This document shows positions 35,943 through 46,700 of a DNA stretch of 64,000 nt, one piece after another. A program made the translations under genes and the position numbers. The notes beneath the pieces are model-generated. The model was not told where the DNA came from, made no database searches, and saw nothing but the letters and a program-made list of their open reading frames with translations. This stretch comes from Panicum virgatum (lineage: Eukaryota; Streptophyta; Magnoliopsida; Poales; Poaceae): assembly GCF_016808335.1 (NCBI RefSeq), contig NC_053138.1, positions 59,426,951 through 59,490,950 of the forward strand, read 5' to 3'. Positions within the stretch are counted from its first letter, which is position 1. Each line of letters opens with the position of its first letter.

Positions 35943-36423
35943 TGACGGAGGTACACCAGGGTACCTTCCCGCCGAGTAGTTATCTCCCGATTGGGTACCT
36001 ACTCGACCGGACCACTCGGCACGACTACCCGGCGCACAGGCACTCGGCTGGACGTTGGAAGGTTCCTCCGAGGATTAAGATCAAGGCACGGATATGGATT
36101 CCGGATATCTAGGGATCTTAACTGACCTGATTCCATGTAACAACCCGAGTAGATATCCTTCTTTACTTGTAACCCACGGCACCTGGCCTATAAAGGCGCC
36201 GTGAGGGGACCCATAGAAAACGGATCATTCTTTCATCGTCGTCTAGCTCATACAATACACAAAACACAGAACGTAGGGTATTACGCTTCCGAGCGGCCCG
36301 AACCTATCTAAACCCTAGCGTCATCATGCAACCATCTGACTCTTAGCTCCGGAATCCCCCCTTCACGTACAAATCTACTGCCGGGCATACCCCTGGTGGA
36401 CTTGCCGGATAAGCAATCCGACA
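35943..36423 (+). repeat. 3' LTR of the gypsy element
   Basis: Same ends as the 5' LTR, about 93% alike by eye. Preceded by a G-rich tract that could be the plus-strand primer. Confidence 0.9.
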
Positions 36424-36931
36424 CCGCCCCCGCCGCAACTCCTCGCCGGAGCAGCCCGCCCCCGTTGCTCCTCCCATGCCGGCGAGGCCCGCCCCCGCCG
36501 CTACTCCTCGCCGGACCGGCTCGCCCCCATCCGCTCCTTCCCGCCCTCGGGTCCCGCCGCCTCCCGCCGCATCCCGCCCTCATCATCCCATCTCACTGGT
36601 CGAGCGGTGCGGCCATCGGCGGGCGCGCGCCTACGGCCCTCCTTCGCCCGAGAAGACCGCCGTGGAGGAGGCGCGAGAGGATGCCGAGGAGCTGGACGCC
36701 AAGGAGGAGGCCCGAGAGGACGCCGTGGAGCCGGACGCCTAGGATGAGGTGCGAGAGGACGCCGTGGACCAGGACGTCGAGGAGTGTGCGAGGGAGAGGC
36801 CAAACTGATTTGGAGAGTCAATATGGAGAGTCCGTTGGTTCTTTTACACATTGAATAGTTTTTTATTTTTTTACCTAGTCTTTTATCTCTTCATTTAGCT
36901 AGAAGTTTTACCTAGTCTCTTGGAGATGTCC

Positions 36932-37634
36932 TAAGATAGGTGGAGAAAAAGAAAAGCCGTAGAAAAAACAGCGCGGGTCACGTGCAAAAAAGACGCGAGC
37001 CATGCAAAAGTCTAGAGCGGGCCGATTGATGGGCCACGGTCGCGCGCTCGCCAGTGAACGCAATTGGTCGGCAGTTAACATTTTCCAAAAAAATATCATG
37101 ACGTCGGCTCCAATACATTCCTGGGCCGAGAATGGTCACAACCCATGGAGGACAGTGACAGCCTGGAGCCCATGGGCTATTGGTACGAAATAAACTCGGC
37201 CATATTTTTTGGGACTGAAAAAAACGCGGGAATTTTTTTTAGAATTCTCCCAAATTTAAGATTTTTCCAGTTCCTAAACAAAAACACAATGAGAAGGGCT
37301 GCTGAAAATCTCCAAATTACAGGTAGCACACCTGTGACCTGGGACCTGCAACTGCTCATCTTTCTCTGTATAAAGTATACTTCGTTACAATATACCTGTA
37401 ACGCATAGCTAAAGTATACTACGTTGGATCCTATAAAATAAAGTATATTACGTTGGATAAGTGCTGCATTGGAGATTTCATTGCATCCACTGATCACAAT
37501 TGCACTAGAAAAAAAACACCAATTTCTCCTTTTTTTCTATTCATATGTTTTAAAAATCCTATGTGCTTGTACCGTAGACACACCGTAGAGTACACGTACT
37601 TGGTACTCAGTTTTTCACAGAGAAAAATGAATGA
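36932..37634. other. spacer without a gene
   Basis: AT-rich after about 37200. Nothing coding or repeated was identified apart from a short direct repeat AAGTATA.TACGTTGGAT near 37412-37456. Confidence 0.4.
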
Positions 37635-37986
37635 GGGCCTGTTTAGTTCATTTTGCAAAAAAATTTGCAAAGGAATCTTGGTCATTTGATGTACTAAATG
37701 AAGTCTGTTTGCAAAACTTTTTGCATAGATGGGTTGTAAATCGCGAGACGAATCTAATGATGCTAATTAATCTATGATTAATTAATAACTAGCGGATGGT
37801 TACTGTAGCATCGCTGTTGCAAATCATGGATTAAGTAGACTCATTAGAATCGTCTCGCGATTTACAGCCCATCCATACAAAAAGTTTTGTAAATAAACTT
37901 CATTTAGTACTTTAAATGACCAAGATTCCTTCACAAAATAATGCGTTTACAGCGTTTTTGCGTTTACAGGTAAAAACTAAACAGCC
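37635..37986. mobile_element. 352-bp foldback MITE (GGCCTGTTTAG type)
   Basis: The left end GGGCCTGTTTAG and the right end CTAAACAGCC are inverted, flanked by TGA on both sides (TGAAT is an alternative reading). Inside, ATGGGTTGTAAATCGCGAGACGA pairs with the complement of the stretch at about 37850-37873, so the element folds on itself. Confidence 0.75.
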
Positions 37987-38683
37987 TGAATACGGTCGAG
38001 ATCGAGCAGGAGTTTTTCTGTACCGACCGAGTTTTCAAGTACGGATCCGGTCGCGCTCAGGAACCGAGGCCGAAGGCGGTGGCTGGCAGCCATGGGGATG
38101 GCAAGGCATGGCTCGCTCTGATCAAGTAGGCCTGGGCTGCAGCCTGTCCCCGATCTCGAGGTTGACCAGACCAGCCTTGTAGCCGGCAGCTGCACGGCCT
38201 CCTCATAATGCTCGCCCTCTCCAGCTCTCCTCCATCACAGAACAAGGCCAACTCCCTACGGGTGCTGTTCCTGAATTGCTGCTCAGGCAGGCAGGCTAAT
38301 GCTCATCAGCATGATCATCTGTGGTTGGTTCCAACGCAATCATTTTCTTCATTTCTCGAACGGAAAATCCGAATCGAGAAGGTTCTCGTGCTTCTTCGAA
38401 CAGATCAGGATCTGTGGTTGAAGAATTTGCGGTCGGTTTGGTTAAATTGATTGTCTTCTTCGGCGTAGTAGTTTAGATCTATGGTTTTTATAAAAGGAAA
38501 AAATAGTGTAAGAAAACTCGTGTCGATTGTTAGAGTACTACGACAGGGTAAGAATCGGGACCGCACGCCACACCACACCACCCAAAGGAGAGACAGTTCA
38601 TCACATTCACAAGCAGTGCCATCACGCAAGAACCAAAACAAGCAATACAAAACAAACACCATGTTTCCTTGACCAGATCAGGA

Positions 38684-38721
<38 letters not shown>

Positions 38722-41700
38722 ACTGTGCTACATGCTCTCTGTTGTGTGATGCATGGGAAGATGTCTTTGTGCTGGCCTCTTTGTCTTTGTGCAGGCTTGT
38801 TTCTAGTCTTTAGACCACACCCCAAGTGCTCGCCCCTGCCCCTGCAGCACAGTGAACAGCCAGGGCCACACCCTGCCATTGATGCAATGCAAGCAGGCCA
38901 TCTTTGCCCCAGGCTTTCAGTTGAGACATGAGACTCACAGCTGTACAAACTCCAACTGCCATACCTCATCTTATTCCTTTGCTAGTTTTTTACCCTTCAA
39001 TTTCATCTTCATGTAGTGCATTAAATACATGAACACGGGGCACACACTGCAAGTTAATTAGAAGCAGATCTAGGCATCTGTATCGCCAAAAATTGAACAC
39101 AAGTAATTAGATCGACTTTTGATCATACAAAATCTTGTACGATCTGAATACCGCCAAAAAAGATTGTGGTTTGCTAGGACCAGGGGCAGCCGGCCATCCA
39201 GTGTGGTGGCCACTCACTTCTAGGTGGCAGCTGTGGCACTCCTTTGAACCAACAAAATTTTAACCAAGCTTTGTCTCCAAGCCTGTTTTTGACTGCATTG
39301 GTGACTGAGAAGCTGTGCAGGTTTGTGAACCCTTTCTGGATCCTCATGTTTATTCACCCAACAACCATATGCATATGCACCTCTAGGTTTGGGCAGCCCA
39401 GATTCAGAATGCAGGCGGCAATAGTATATCCTCTGTACACTTTAGTTACAAGCTATCAGGTTTGATGCTATTGGTTGACACATGCATTATTGTAGATTAT
39501 CTTTAGTTGCTCGATGCCCATCTTAACATTGTACAGTTGATTAGTTCAAGAAAATACGCTAAACATGTTTGATTTGATCTGCTTTCACGGACTTGTAATT
39601 TTATAGTGGTCCATTCTTCTTGACCAGAGCTCAATCCCCGAGGTATGATAGGTTATACATAGATCGGTTTGAATGAAAATAGAAGTATGGTAAGGGAAGT
39701 GTTTGCCCAAATTTAGGTGTCCCATTTGTTCTTAATACAAAGACAGTTTATTTCGATATTCTCATTTTTCTCCCTTTTGGGACAAAAAGGTGTTCAAACT
39801 TGGGAAATGATAAATCTTGTTTATATTTTCTTCATCATTTTTCCTTAGATGCCACAGCTTACGTTTGATCAGGCCTACGACATGAACATGTACTAGATGA
39901 TCAAAGATGATTTCCTCTTATAGAAGGGCTGGATTTTCTCTTCAAACACATTTGATCTACAAATGAATTATATTCTAATGAAGCATACGTATTTATTTAT
40001 CTATAGGAGCTAAACAAACATACCTAATAAACTTTTTCAAAATGAGCTCCATGTTCCAAGTGCCAGCTGGCCGACCTTCATAGAACACTGTTTGAGAACA
40101 GCACAGAAGCATTTGTGACCAACTGACCATGTTTCAATGCAAGGAACCACTTTCCTTTATATAGCAACATTTGATAAAAGCCATGAAGGCATATGAATGA
40201 GAGAGAAAGAGAGAGGTTTGGCAAGGCCATGGCTGCAGCAGCCAGCAGCCAGCAGGCAGCATGCAGGCCTGCAGAGGTGGTGGTGGTGGTGGACTAGTGG
40301 CTGGCTCTCAGCTCAGAAAGCCACTCCATTGCCCATGGGGGCAGGCCAGGCATTTTCATTGCCAGAGTGCAGGTGCAAAAGCTCTTTTTACCAGCTGTAA
40401 GGCAGGATGCAATGTAAGACCTGCATTAGATAGTGGATGAGGCCAGAAGACCAACTTTAGGGTTTAGGGTTTATCATGGGGGAGAGAGGGCAAAAAAAAA
40501 AAGGTTGTGGATGTAAAGATATCATCATTATTGTATCCATGAAAGCAGTAATATTTTGGGCGTGTGTATGTTCATCTTTGTTTGCACGTTCATGGTGGCA
40601 CATTGGTGTGACCTTCTAATTCTTACATTGACTCACGTATGGGAATTTGTGTTTGAACCAGTTTCTTTACAAGAAACCCATGGTTATTCATCAATTATGT
40701 TTTGCACCAACTTGGTGACCTATGATATTCACATACACCTCATGATCGAGTTTATGCATTTGCCATGAATAATTGGTATTATACATGAAAGACCAACTAT
40801 ACCATTTGCTGAAAGATGTCACATTTCACAACCTTTTTTGGTAAATTTAGTTGCTAATAAATTACAAGTTGCATCAGTGTTCTCCACATCCTCTAGGTGT
40901 CACAAATATCAAGCTTGTGTAGTTCCACACAAACCAAACAATAAGTTAGAAGTCACATCACCATTGCTAATCTTTGGGCAATTATTGGCATAAAGTTCTA
41001 ATCTCCTGTATCTGTCTTGTACATTAATACTCCCATTCATATGCAGCACTTGTAGTGTGCTGTGCATGCTTTGCTCAGCACGCACAATAATGCCCAAAAG
41101 GCCACAATGTACTTGCTAACTAATCATGGTTGAAAATGGCTTTCTTTAGGCACCGGCCATCTCTTCCTTTATATTACTGTGGATTGTGCAAGCGCTGTGC
41201 AACAGTGGGGTTCGGCCAAGATTCATCAAGCATGTGCTAAGCTGGTTGCAATGTAACAGGGAAAAGGTTGCATTGGATCCTCCTGAAGAAAAGGCAGAGC
41301 AAGAAGAAGCACCGGCATGGCCCAGCCAAAACTGAATGAGTGGCACTGAAAATTGCAGCAGTCGGCAGAACTGATCAAGAAACCTACAGGGAGGTCACGC
41401 ACTCAGGCTGGCAGAGCCGCAGAGGCATGCACAACATGATGCAATCTGATTCCATTCCACAGGAACAAGAGGGGTTACACAAGTACACAGGGTTGTTACA
41501 AACCGATGTAACCCAAGCAAGTGCAGAGTGAAACACTCACACATCCACTTGCGCAAGTGAACAAAGGAAACAGCTCTCTCTCTCTCTCTCTCCCCTATAA
41601 ACAATGGCAAAACCCTCAACCTCAGTGTTGTTACCACTTGTTTTGCAACTTCTCTGCAGCAGCATCTCGCCATATGCAATGCAAATTGCATTGCAACATG

Positions 41701-42047
41701 GCATCCACATTCCACAATGACTGACCAAACAGTGCAACTTTGAAGTAAAGTTGACTGGAATGTGCCCCATTTGGGCACTGGCATTGGGCTTATTAACCTA
41801 AGCTCTCCTCTCCATAGGAAAGCTCAGCCCTATGCTTTGTTCTTGTTCATCTCTTCCACCTCTCACACAAACCAAACCAATCCAATCTGACAGCAGCCAA
41901 TGCCAACCCATGGCAATGGCTCAAAGAACCTAAAAAACTTTTTTTTGGCAAACATATATAAGTTAAAAGAATGAAAAAAAAGGGAAGATCAAACCAAGCC
42001 CCCCTAGACATCTGGCTAAAAATTGTGTCCCCGGTGGTGCTAGCTTC
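37987..42047. other. 4-kb spacer downstream of cyclin D5, no gene seen
   Basis: No ORF here has homology-like motifs or coherent splice sites. Present are a (TG)n run at 38686-38720, a GGT run near 40276, a (TC)n run near 41573 and a purine-rich patch at 40195-40215 followed by a GCAGC-rich stretch. Short TATA-like words occur (TATATAGC near 40158). A non-coding RNA cannot be excluded. Confidence 0.4.
38686..38720. repeat. (TG)n microsatellite
   Basis: Uninterrupted TG dinucleotide run of about 17 units. Confidence 0.95.
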
Positions 42048-43794
42048 TCAACTGATGCCCGGCAGCTCCAGCCTAATCCGCTTATTCCTCGCTGCTACCG
42101 CCGTCGCAAAGGCGGCGGTGTCGGTAACATCATCAACAAGAACAGAATCATATGTACTACTGGCAACCTCGTTGGAGCCTGAACATGGCAATGATCTCTT
42201 GTTACCCCTCCTGTTCATGTCTCCAACCATCATACTGTAGCAAGCATGTACATGCTCCTGATCAAAGAAACAAACCCATATTTTAAACCAAAAATGGTGA
42301 AGTGAAGTTCATCCAAAGGGAACATTCATATGGGCTGTGTTTAGTTGCAAAATCTCTCTCTAAACTTCACTATTCATCTATCACATCAAATCTTTTGCCT
42401 CATGTATGAAGTAATAAATGTAGGTAAATAAAAAAAACTAATTGTATAGTTTTGATGTACGTTGCGAGACAAATCTTTTGAGTCTAGTTAGCCTATGATA
42501 AGACAATATTTATCACAAACAAACAAAAAATACTATAATATGCTACAGAATCCGATGTGACCCTTTTTACCACTTTTTGCGGATCTAAACACAGCCATGG
42601 TCAAAATGCTACATGATTGTTCAAAGATGCAAGCTAGTGACCAACCTTCTCAATAAGACAAGACGGAGGAAGATAGCTCATCTTGGAATCCAGTGCCTCT
42701 TTGGTCAGTAGAGGTCCATAGGTTGCTGCCAAGATTGCAGCTGCAGCCACAGTGGACGGCCTGTGATCAAGCACGCTACCAGCTACACAAACAAACCAGT
42801 CGTGGATGTCAGAGCAACGCAAGACGGATCACTTGATGTCAGAAAAGCGGGGGAAAAAAGATTCGATTTTGATGTGTACCAAACCAACCTTCGGCCGTGG
42901 CAAAGATGAAACCGATGGCCTTGAGGGCGACGCGGCCACCGGCGCCGGCGCCGCCGTGCGGGTGGAGCCGCGAGGAGAAGCAGGGGAGGAAGTCGAAGGG
43001 CGTGACTGCGCCCATGCGCCACCCGAGCGTGGACAGCACGAGCAGCTCCATCCGGCGGATCGACGCCGAGCAGAAGTCGTAGTCGCCGGCGTCGAACTCC
43101 GACAGCGCCGGCACCCGGCACTCCTCCATCTTGGCGGCCACGGACACGCACGCCACGGACAGCAGCCGCGCCGCCCACGGCATCGCCTCCCTCTGCAGCC
43201 ACCAATGCAATGCCCGGCGTCAGGCATTCATTCGCGCGTCCCCAAATTAAAAGCAGAGGCCTTTTTTTTTAGAAAAAAAGAAGAACATTTTTTTACATCG
43301 ACGCGTCGCCGGAGGAGGAAGCTATCGAAGTAGGCGATGGCGAGGTAGGCCGTCCGGTGGCCGAACCCGAAGAATCCGCGCGTCTGCAATCAGATGCCAT
43401 GCCAATGAGCCCAATCTAATGGTGTCAATGAGGTAGAGCTAAGCTAATCGGAAGAGAGGCGGCTGCTCACTTCAAGAATCCACTTGACGGCGGCGAGGCG
43501 AGCTTGCCGGAACCACTCCTCGGAGAAGACGAGCTGGTGGTCCCCGTCCACATCGCCGTCGCCGTCGCCGTCGCCGTCGCAGTCGGGGGCGGAGTCGGAG
43601 GAGCAGCAGAAGCTGGCCTCCTTGAACACCAGCTGCTCCAAGTACTCCTCTTCCTCCTCGTCGCGGGCATTGTAGGGGGAGAAGAGCTCGCCGTCGTCGA
43701 CGGAGCCGTCGCCGAGGTCGGCGCCGTCTTCCTCGCAGGTGAGCGAGAACGCGCACGCCGGCCAGTCCTCCGCCGCCGCCTCCACCGGCATCAT
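42048..43794 (-). CDS. CYCD5: D-type cyclin, CYCD5-like
   Basis: Five exons on the minus strand, 43471-43794, 43297-43383, 42889-43192, 42646-42782 and 42048-42257, join in phase to 353 residues. The N-terminus carries a retinoblastoma-binding LxCxE motif (LTCEE) and a CDGDGDGDGD run encoded by a hexanucleotide repeat. The cyclin N-fold follows with ARLAAVKWILE, FGHRTAYLAIAYFD and VACVSVAAKMEE; the C-fold contains LGWRMGAVTPFDFL, then VLDHRPSTVAAAAILAA. The C-terminal half (HVHACYSMMVGDMNRR, NKRIRLELP) agrees with the grass CYCD5 subgroup as I remember it. D-cyclins bind CDKA and phosphorylate the Rb-related protein to let cells leave G1. The start ATG at 43794 is the first of two adjacent ATGs. 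Intron 4 contains a small MITE. Confidence 0.9.
42333..42596. mobile_element. 264-bp MITE in the last cyclin intron
   Basis: Left end GGCTGTGTTTAG and right end CTAAACACAGCC are perfect inverted repeats, flanked by ATG on both sides. It resembles the 37.6-kb MITE in its terminal words. It lies inside the intron 42258-42645 and leaves the splice sites intact. Confidence 0.75.
43540..43582. repeat. hexanucleotide repeat in cyclin exon 1
   Basis: About six units of GTCGCC/GGCGAC in frame give the alternating Asp-Gly run. Length changes would add or remove two residues without a frameshift. Confidence 0.85.
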
Positions 43795-46700
43795 CTCGTC
43801 ACCACGATTAGTCAGTCAGTTACAGTGCGGGTCGAGCAAGCGAGAAGCCGAGAACCATGCGCGAGAGGCGCGAGCTCTGGAATCTCTGACGCTACGGTGG
43901 TCGCCGGCGAGGTGGCGGCGGCGGAGGCGGCGTGGAAGAGGCCGGAGTGGAGGAGGATAGAGTGAGATGGCAACCGAAGCCTCCTCCCCCCTATTTAACT
44001 GGCTCTCGATTCACTAATTTTATAACCGCTTTTTTTTCGTGTTCCAATGTTACCCTCTGCATTTTGGATATTGACAGTTTTGGTAAATTTTTGGTTGTGA
44101 GGGTAAAATTTGAAAGTTTTGGTAAGGATTTTCACCTGGTGCTAAGAGTACTATACAGTACGGCCTGGCGTATGTGAAGCGCATTCATGTACTCGTACAT
44201 ATGTCACCTTAACTTAATGGTCATTTACTCTAAAGAGTGAGCCTAATCATACTTTACTATTGTGCTTTCAGCACTCTTCAATTCTTCATTTATTATCTAC
44301 TCTATACAAAATACAAGAATGTGTACAGTTCTTTTTGTAAAAAGTATTCACAATCATATTTTCCATGCTCGCTATTTTTTTTAGATAAAGGAAACATTGG
44401 TCTCTGCAGCTGCTGCACACAATCAAATTTTTACAAAATTCTCAGCACATAAGGAATTAAAAGATTTGTAACCATCCTTAAGTGCTTAAATGGTATCGAT
44501 GCTTCAGGTATTTGAGTTTGTTCCTTTGCCACGAATGCACTTCTAAAAATGAATAATACTCTTTCCCTCACTTCCAGACTCTAGGTGACTAGGTCTTCTG
44601 TACTTGCTCATGGGGTCGCAGTAGGGTGTGCATACGTACGTTTATATATAGAAAGTGTGTACGTATGTGTGAGTGTCTACATTAATACTATATTTTAAAA
44701 AAATCAATCAATTTGTAGGAGGATTTAGATTGTTTTGCATTAGTTAATCATGCATGTCTAGAACCGGTTTAACATAGATCAATGCACATCATCCGAGGAT
44801 AATCACAGGGGCGGATGAATCAGTTTGTGCATAAATTAAAACCTATGTGGAGTGGTGGTTAAGAGGTAGGGAGAGACAAACCTAGAAATCGATTTGTTTT
44901 GGGATAAACACTTTGGCTAGCCATTGATTTATTTTTGGATGGAGGAAGCGCGTGGCATGACGTGCATTCTCGCAAAGTAAGTTAGCGATTTTATATTGTA
45001 CATGCCTATGAACAGTAGTCGCGGTGAGAAAAATCTTTAAGAATTTGTTAACACAATAGTAGGCTGCAATATCACGGGCTTAAGCTTCCATACAAAGGAT
45101 CGTGCGAACAAGATTATGTGTTTTAGTATGTAATAGTGTCAAGTGTGCATCCAACTACCCACATCTCAAAAAAAAAAACAAAAATAATATCCACAAGCTC
45201 CACCTGACTAGGCATCCTGACGTTTCTTTTTCAGATAGAGGTTTTTGGTCCCAGGATAACCCTAGAATCTAATCTAGTAGTGGTGTGGGAAAGGCAGGCT
45301 GCAGGCTCTCTCTCTATTAAAAGGGGATTTGATTGAGAGGCCAATCTCAACCACCTCCCAGCATCATCTCTCCCAAAAATCCTCAGTGCATCCAAAAACA
45401 AACAAATCAAATCGCAACGCTCCTCCTGAAGAAATGGACAAGCTGTAGGACAAATCACCCGGTTTGTGGGCCCAGGGACGCAAAATCCATTCAGAAAAAA
45501 AGAGGAGAACATTTTTTGAAAGCGAGCAGAGACATAATACAGACACAGCGTGGAGATGCTCAGGACTCACGCGGCTAATCTATAGCATCTTGCAAACACC
45601 ACACAAACCTCATCACAATATCACACAAAAGCTTACCCCAACACTTCATCATACAGTACAAAAGGAAAAGCTAAAATCTTGTCAAATCTCTGATTTTCAC
45701 TTTAGCCAAAAAAAAACAGTGAAATTCCAAGGAAATTCAAACCTTGCGGTGTCTCCAGTGTCCATTTGCATCATGCATGTCTATACTTTTCATGCTCGTG
45801 AACTAGGGCAAGCTGTCTTCAAGGTCACAGTCATGCTGTCACATGACAGGGACGACGAGGGCGCAAAAATGGCGGGCAGTGAGCAAAACGCATGAATCCA
45901 GGGCCAGTGTCTCGGACTAGCCCCGTTCTACACGCATCGTCCAAGATGCGGATTCAGTACCACCCCGATTGCTGCCGTTGGAATACAAAAATTTTAAGGG
46001 GAAGGAAGGTGCCAAGATTTGGGCAGAGCTCACTGAGATCAAGGCAGCCAGCAGCCATGGAGGATGGACCACCGGCGTTTGCGTCTGGTGATGCATCGCC
46101 GACGGCGAGGCTCGGCTGGGCAACAGGACGACCGGGAATCCGCGCCTGAAAACGAAGGGTGAGGCGTAGCAGGATTGGATCGTCACAAGTGTCTGGGTTT
46201 TCAGATGAAGAGGGGAGAAAAAACAAATCCCAAATTGCAGTGTTGGGAAGCTTGAGATCTGACCTGAACCGTATTGGCGGCTCTTTTGATGGACTGTCTG
46301 AAGCTCTGAAACACTGAAATCCTGCTCAGTAAGTTGGAAGGCCCAAGAGCTTCAGATTATGAACGAGTTTAGCTGAAGGATGAGATCGTATTATTGTCGT
46401 TCAACATGCATGGATTTGCAGAATTGTAGAAACCACCAAGAAAATGAAATTTCTGCAGGGAATCAAAATTCCAGAGTTCACTGCTGCTGCCGTGTTGATC
46501 CACTGTGACCGACGGTCCTGCATGTGGAACCAGCACGCTGCATTAAAGGTCGTACAAGCCATGCTGCACAGCAATGTCGTCTGCGGTGGACAATTGTACA
46601 TGAATGGTACAAACCAGCCATGACATTTGAATTCGATCTCGTGGACATGCAGTTATGAATTGCAAGCCAGCAGGTATGTGTCACGAATCAAGCAACCCAG

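Larger units (their letters stand above)
22103..36423 (+). mobile_element. Ty3/gypsy LTR retrotransposon, Tat/Retand-like, 14.3 kb with insertions
   Basis: Two LTRs of about 480 bp (22103-22582 and 35943-36423) begin TGACGGAGG and end ATCCGACA. By eye they differ at roughly 30 positions, mostly transitions, so the insertion is old. The flanks CTGCC and CCGCC are a likely decayed 5-bp target duplication. A primer-binding-site-like TGGCGCGCCAGGTAGG follows the left LTR at 22585 and a G-rich tract (about 35930-35942) precedes the right LTR. The order gag, protease, reverse transcriptase, RNase H, integrase with a second RNase H-like segment and a long non-coding 3' part carrying an antisense gene fits the Tat/Retand group. 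It is non-functional: stops, deletions and two insertions break it. Confidence 0.9.
21779..36931. mobile_element. PIF/Harbinger-like element (about 0.8 kb) split by an LTR retrotransposon
   Basis: The left end GAGCATCTCCAACAG and the complement of the right end, GGACATCTCCAAGAG, form an inverted repeat. Both ends are flanked by TAA (21776-21778 and 36932-36934), and both carry the subterminal word TAGGTAAAAC. Without the inserted retrotransposon (22103-36423) the element is about 830 bp. Its body is GC-rich and Pro/Arg-coding on both sides of the insertion, with no transposase seen, so it may hold captured gene sequence. Confidence 0.7.

Noticed and set aside
36396..36854. Pro-rich gene at the right side of the gypsy element
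   Set aside because: The frame starts in the LTR and runs into PIF-like element sequence that is GC-rich on both strands; no gene model.
42783..43965. Long ORFs on other frames over the cyclin gene
   Set aside because: GC-rich third positions of the real exons produce open shadows; the splice-consistent minus-strand model explains the region.
45333..45895. ORFs of 81 and 143 residues downstream of TATA-like words
   Set aside because: No motif, low-complexity polar composition and no splice partner.
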